Source: a virus. Taken from it: 25,767 bases of DNA. Below the pieces are notes generated by a model. It had not been told where the DNA came from. It saw nothing but the letters and a program-made list of their open reading frames with translations, and did not search any database. The DNA is taken from positions 1 through 25,767 of IMG/VR virus record IMGVR_UViG_3300042451_000364. The stretch is one strand, 5' to 3'. Shown piece after piece: positions 24,313 to 25,767 of the stretch; position 1 is the first letter of the stretch, and each line of letters starts with the position of its first letter. A program made the translations under genes and the position numbers.

Positions 24313-24489
24313 TTAATCTCCGTAGATATCTTTTTTCTTTGGTATTTCAATGGATTTATCTTCTTTACAAGTTTCATCAATCCACTTCTGAACAATTTTA
24401 TAAATTTTTAATCCTTTTTTATCGCAATATTCTTTTAACATCTTGTGATGTTTCTCACTAACCTTGATGTTTTTGGTGGTATTTTCCAT
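24313..24489 (-). CDS. Small ribbon-helix-helix-like protein (58 aa)
   Basis: From the ATG at 24487-24489 the product is 58 residues: a strand (NIKVSEKHHKMLKEYCDKKG) followed by helix-turn-helix, and LKIYKIVQKWIDETCKED. This is the CopG/Arc-type ribbon-helix-helix pattern, in which a beta strand of a dimer reads DNA. A GTG at 24508-24510 would add seven residues but falls inside the inverted repeat and beyond the late-like element, so I reject it. It is divergent from the sheath gene, with a perfect 8-bp inverted repeat (24506-24529) 17 bases upstream of its ATG. Such proteins usually bind inverted repeats in their own promoters. The gene ends 3 bases from the gp15-like stop. Confidence 0.6.
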   Translation of the reverse strand: MENTTKNIKVSEKHHKMLKEYCDKKGLKIYKIVQKWIDETCKEDKSIEIPKKKDIYGD

Positions 24490-24495
24490 GATAAA

Positions 24496-24505
24496 GATAA
24501 ATATT
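24496..24505 (-). promoter_or_regulatory. Late-promoter-like element before the ribbon-helix-helix gene
   Basis: Leftward the site reads AATATTTATC, 6 bases before the ATG. It directly abuts the inverted repeat at 24506-24529. Confidence 0.45.
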
Positions 24506-24529
24506 GACACTAAAAGATAAATTAGTGTC
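24506..24529. promoter_or_regulatory. 8-bp inverted repeat, candidate ribbon-helix-helix operator
   Basis: GACACTAA (24506-24513) and TTAGTGTC (24522-24529) are perfect complements around an 8-base centre. The repeat lies between the divergent ribbon-helix-helix and sheath genes and touches the promoter-like element of the former. Confidence 0.55.
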
Positions 24530-24560
24530 TATAAGTATATTTTTTCAAAAAATCAAGTAA

Positions 24561-24581
24561 ATCTTTGCTAAAAACAAAGAT
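24561..24581. promoter_or_regulatory. 7-bp inverted repeat overlapping the sheath promoter element
   Basis: ATCTTTG (24561-24567) and CAAAGAT (24575-24581) are perfect complements with a 7-base centre. The right arm overlaps the first three bases of GATATTTATAG (24579-24589). Confidence 0.5.
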
Positions 24582-24589
24582 ATTTATAG
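24579..24589 (+). promoter_or_regulatory. Late-promoter-like element before the tail sheath gene
   Basis: GATATTTATAG lies 37 bases before the sheath ATG, leaving room for a normal A-rich leader (AATTAACCAAACAAG). Its complement CTATAAATATC holds TATAAATA pointing leftward. Confidence 0.5.
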
Positions 24590-24626
24590 AAAAGTAATAA
24601 AATAAATTAACCAAACAAGAAAAAAA

Positions 24627-25767
24627 TGGCAAATTCAAATAGAGTATTTGTGTCTCCAGGTGTGTACACATCGGAAAAAGATTTATCATTCGTAGCACAA
24701 AGTGTTGGGGTGAGTACATTGGGGTTAGTGGGTGAAACTTTAAGAGGTCCCGCTTTCGAACCAATTTTAATAACAGATTTCGATGCGTTCAAATTATATT
24801 TTGGAGGTACATCACCTGAAAAAGATGGTAATAACAATCCAAAATATGAACTACCTTATGTTGCAAAAGCATACCTTCAAGAATCTAATCAATTATTCGT
24901 AACAAGAATTCTTGGTTTAACAGGATATAAACCAGTTAAAACATTCGCGATTCAAACAATCGGTGGTGTTGAGGTTGGTTCATTAAGTGGAACCACATCA
25001 GGAACAACAATTCCATCAACAACAGGTATTACAGGTAGTACTTTCTACACTTTCTTATCAGATAAGAAAGCTTATGATGGTAACACAATTACTGACTACA
25101 TTGTTACAAACTTTAGTGGTAACACTTCAAGTAATAATAACGATTGGTTTGTTTTGGGTAATGTACCGTTTTCAGGAACATCAGGTTTAACTGGTACTGA
25201 GGTTATCTCACCATTGACAGGTTTGGACAATGCAAATAATTACAACTCAAAAGAGTGGTACAATACATTAGTTAATACGGCGGGTGATGAAGTTTACTCA
25301 TACCTATTCGTTTATAATAGTGGAACAAGTAGATTCAATGTTACAGAATACACATATAATGCAACTACATATAGTGATTATGATGGTCAAGTTGTTGTTG
25401 CTTTCAGGTCAAGAGGTTCATACGCTGGTCAAACTTTAAATTTGGAAGTTACTGCGAACTCTAACTTTAATATTTCTGGTTCAGATTTAGTGGTTAATCC
25501 ATTAGCTGAATTTACACTTAATGTAACAGGTTCAACAAGTGGAGCTAAAACATTTACTTGTAGTTTAGATACGTCATCATCAAAATATGTTACAAAAGTT
25601 TTAGGTAATAGTGTGTATGATAAATCAAAAACTGATATTCCGATTTATGTTTATGAATCTTACCCAAATTATTTATTAAAAGCGTTTCAACAAGGTTATA
25701 TTAGAGGTATCAGTTTAACTGAGGTATATAATACAGAAAACAATAACTTCTTAACAGAATGGGATAC
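24627..25767 (+). CDS. Contractile tail sheath protein (T4 gp18-like, 3' end missing)
   Basis: The frame is open from ATG 24627-24629 to the right edge (380 codons). The N-terminus is the classic sheath opening: RVFVSPGVYTSEKDLSFV, then GVSTLGLVGETLRGPAFEP, then ITDFDAFKLYFGG and YVAKAYLQESNQLFVTRILG, which link neighbouring subunits in T4-like sheaths. A long Ser/Thr/Gly-rich insertion from about residue 118 forms surface domains of the kind that vary between phages. The sheath drives injection by contracting around the tail tube. It follows the gp15-like gene apart from the small reverse gene between them. The leader holds a late-like element and an inverted repeat. Confidence 0.88.

Noticed and set aside
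24490-24510. GTG start for the ribbon-helix-helix gene
   Set aside because: It would place the start inside the inverted repeat and put the promoter-like element within the gene; the ATG at 24489 fits the other promoter spacings.
24522-24837. Two minus-strand frames over the sheath start
   Set aside because: They are antisense to the well-supported sheath gene and its promoter region and show no family features.

Overview
This window looks like part of the genome of a large, AT-rich, T4-like tailed phage with a contractile tail. The evidence is a family-B DNA polymerase, a T4 gp55-type late sigma factor, PhoH, dUTPase, a SNF2-type helicase, and a neck/tail set resembling T4 gp13, gp14, gp15 and gp18 (sheath). 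A host in the Bacteroidota (Flavobacteria-like) is inferred. Leaders are A-rich without Shine-Dalgarno sequences, the polymerase gene has a TTTG...TAnnTTTG promoter of Bacteroidota type, and the surface proteins carry Thr-Pro tracts with PA14 and other lectin-like modules. No host gene, tRNA, CRISPR array, insertion sequence or integrase was seen.

Layout. From 1 to 6700 all genes are on the minus strand and tightly packed or overlapping: late sigma (cut by the window edge), two glycosyltransferases, a small unknown, a HAD-like protein with Asn at the usual nucleophile position, PhoH, dUTPase, an HD-domain-like protein that has lost its metal ligands, a small unknown and a third glycosyltransferase. 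From 6754 to 11686, also on the minus strand, lies a run of five probable virion or assembly genes, including a protein with a WYL-like N-terminal domain and a 729-residue protein made almost wholly of tandem 47-54 residue repeats. From 11743 to 15583 the plus strand carries adhesin/fibre-like genes with Thr-Pro linkers. From 15668 to 24309 replication genes (DNA polymerase, a nuclease-like gene, the helicase) are interleaved on both strands with the gp13-, gp14- and gp15-like neck genes. The window ends with a small ribbon-helix-helix gene divergent from the tail sheath gene, which runs off the right edge.

How it fits together. Early functions are polymerase, helicase, dUTPase and PhoH. The gp55-like sigma would switch on virion genes late. 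A shared 9-base element, [A/G]ATATTTAT, whose complement contains the T4 late promoter core TAAATA, sits in front of virion genes on both strands and is absent in front of PhoH, dUTPase and the polymerase. The most checkable oddities are a +1 frameshift that cuts the helicase C-terminus, perfect inverted repeats beside the ribbon-helix-helix gene and the sheath promoter, a perfect palindrome in the polymerase leader, a palindrome holding the stop codons of two convergent genes, an orphan Thr-Pro coding fragment with its own promoter-like element, and a predicted nuclease overlapping a 72-codon gene.
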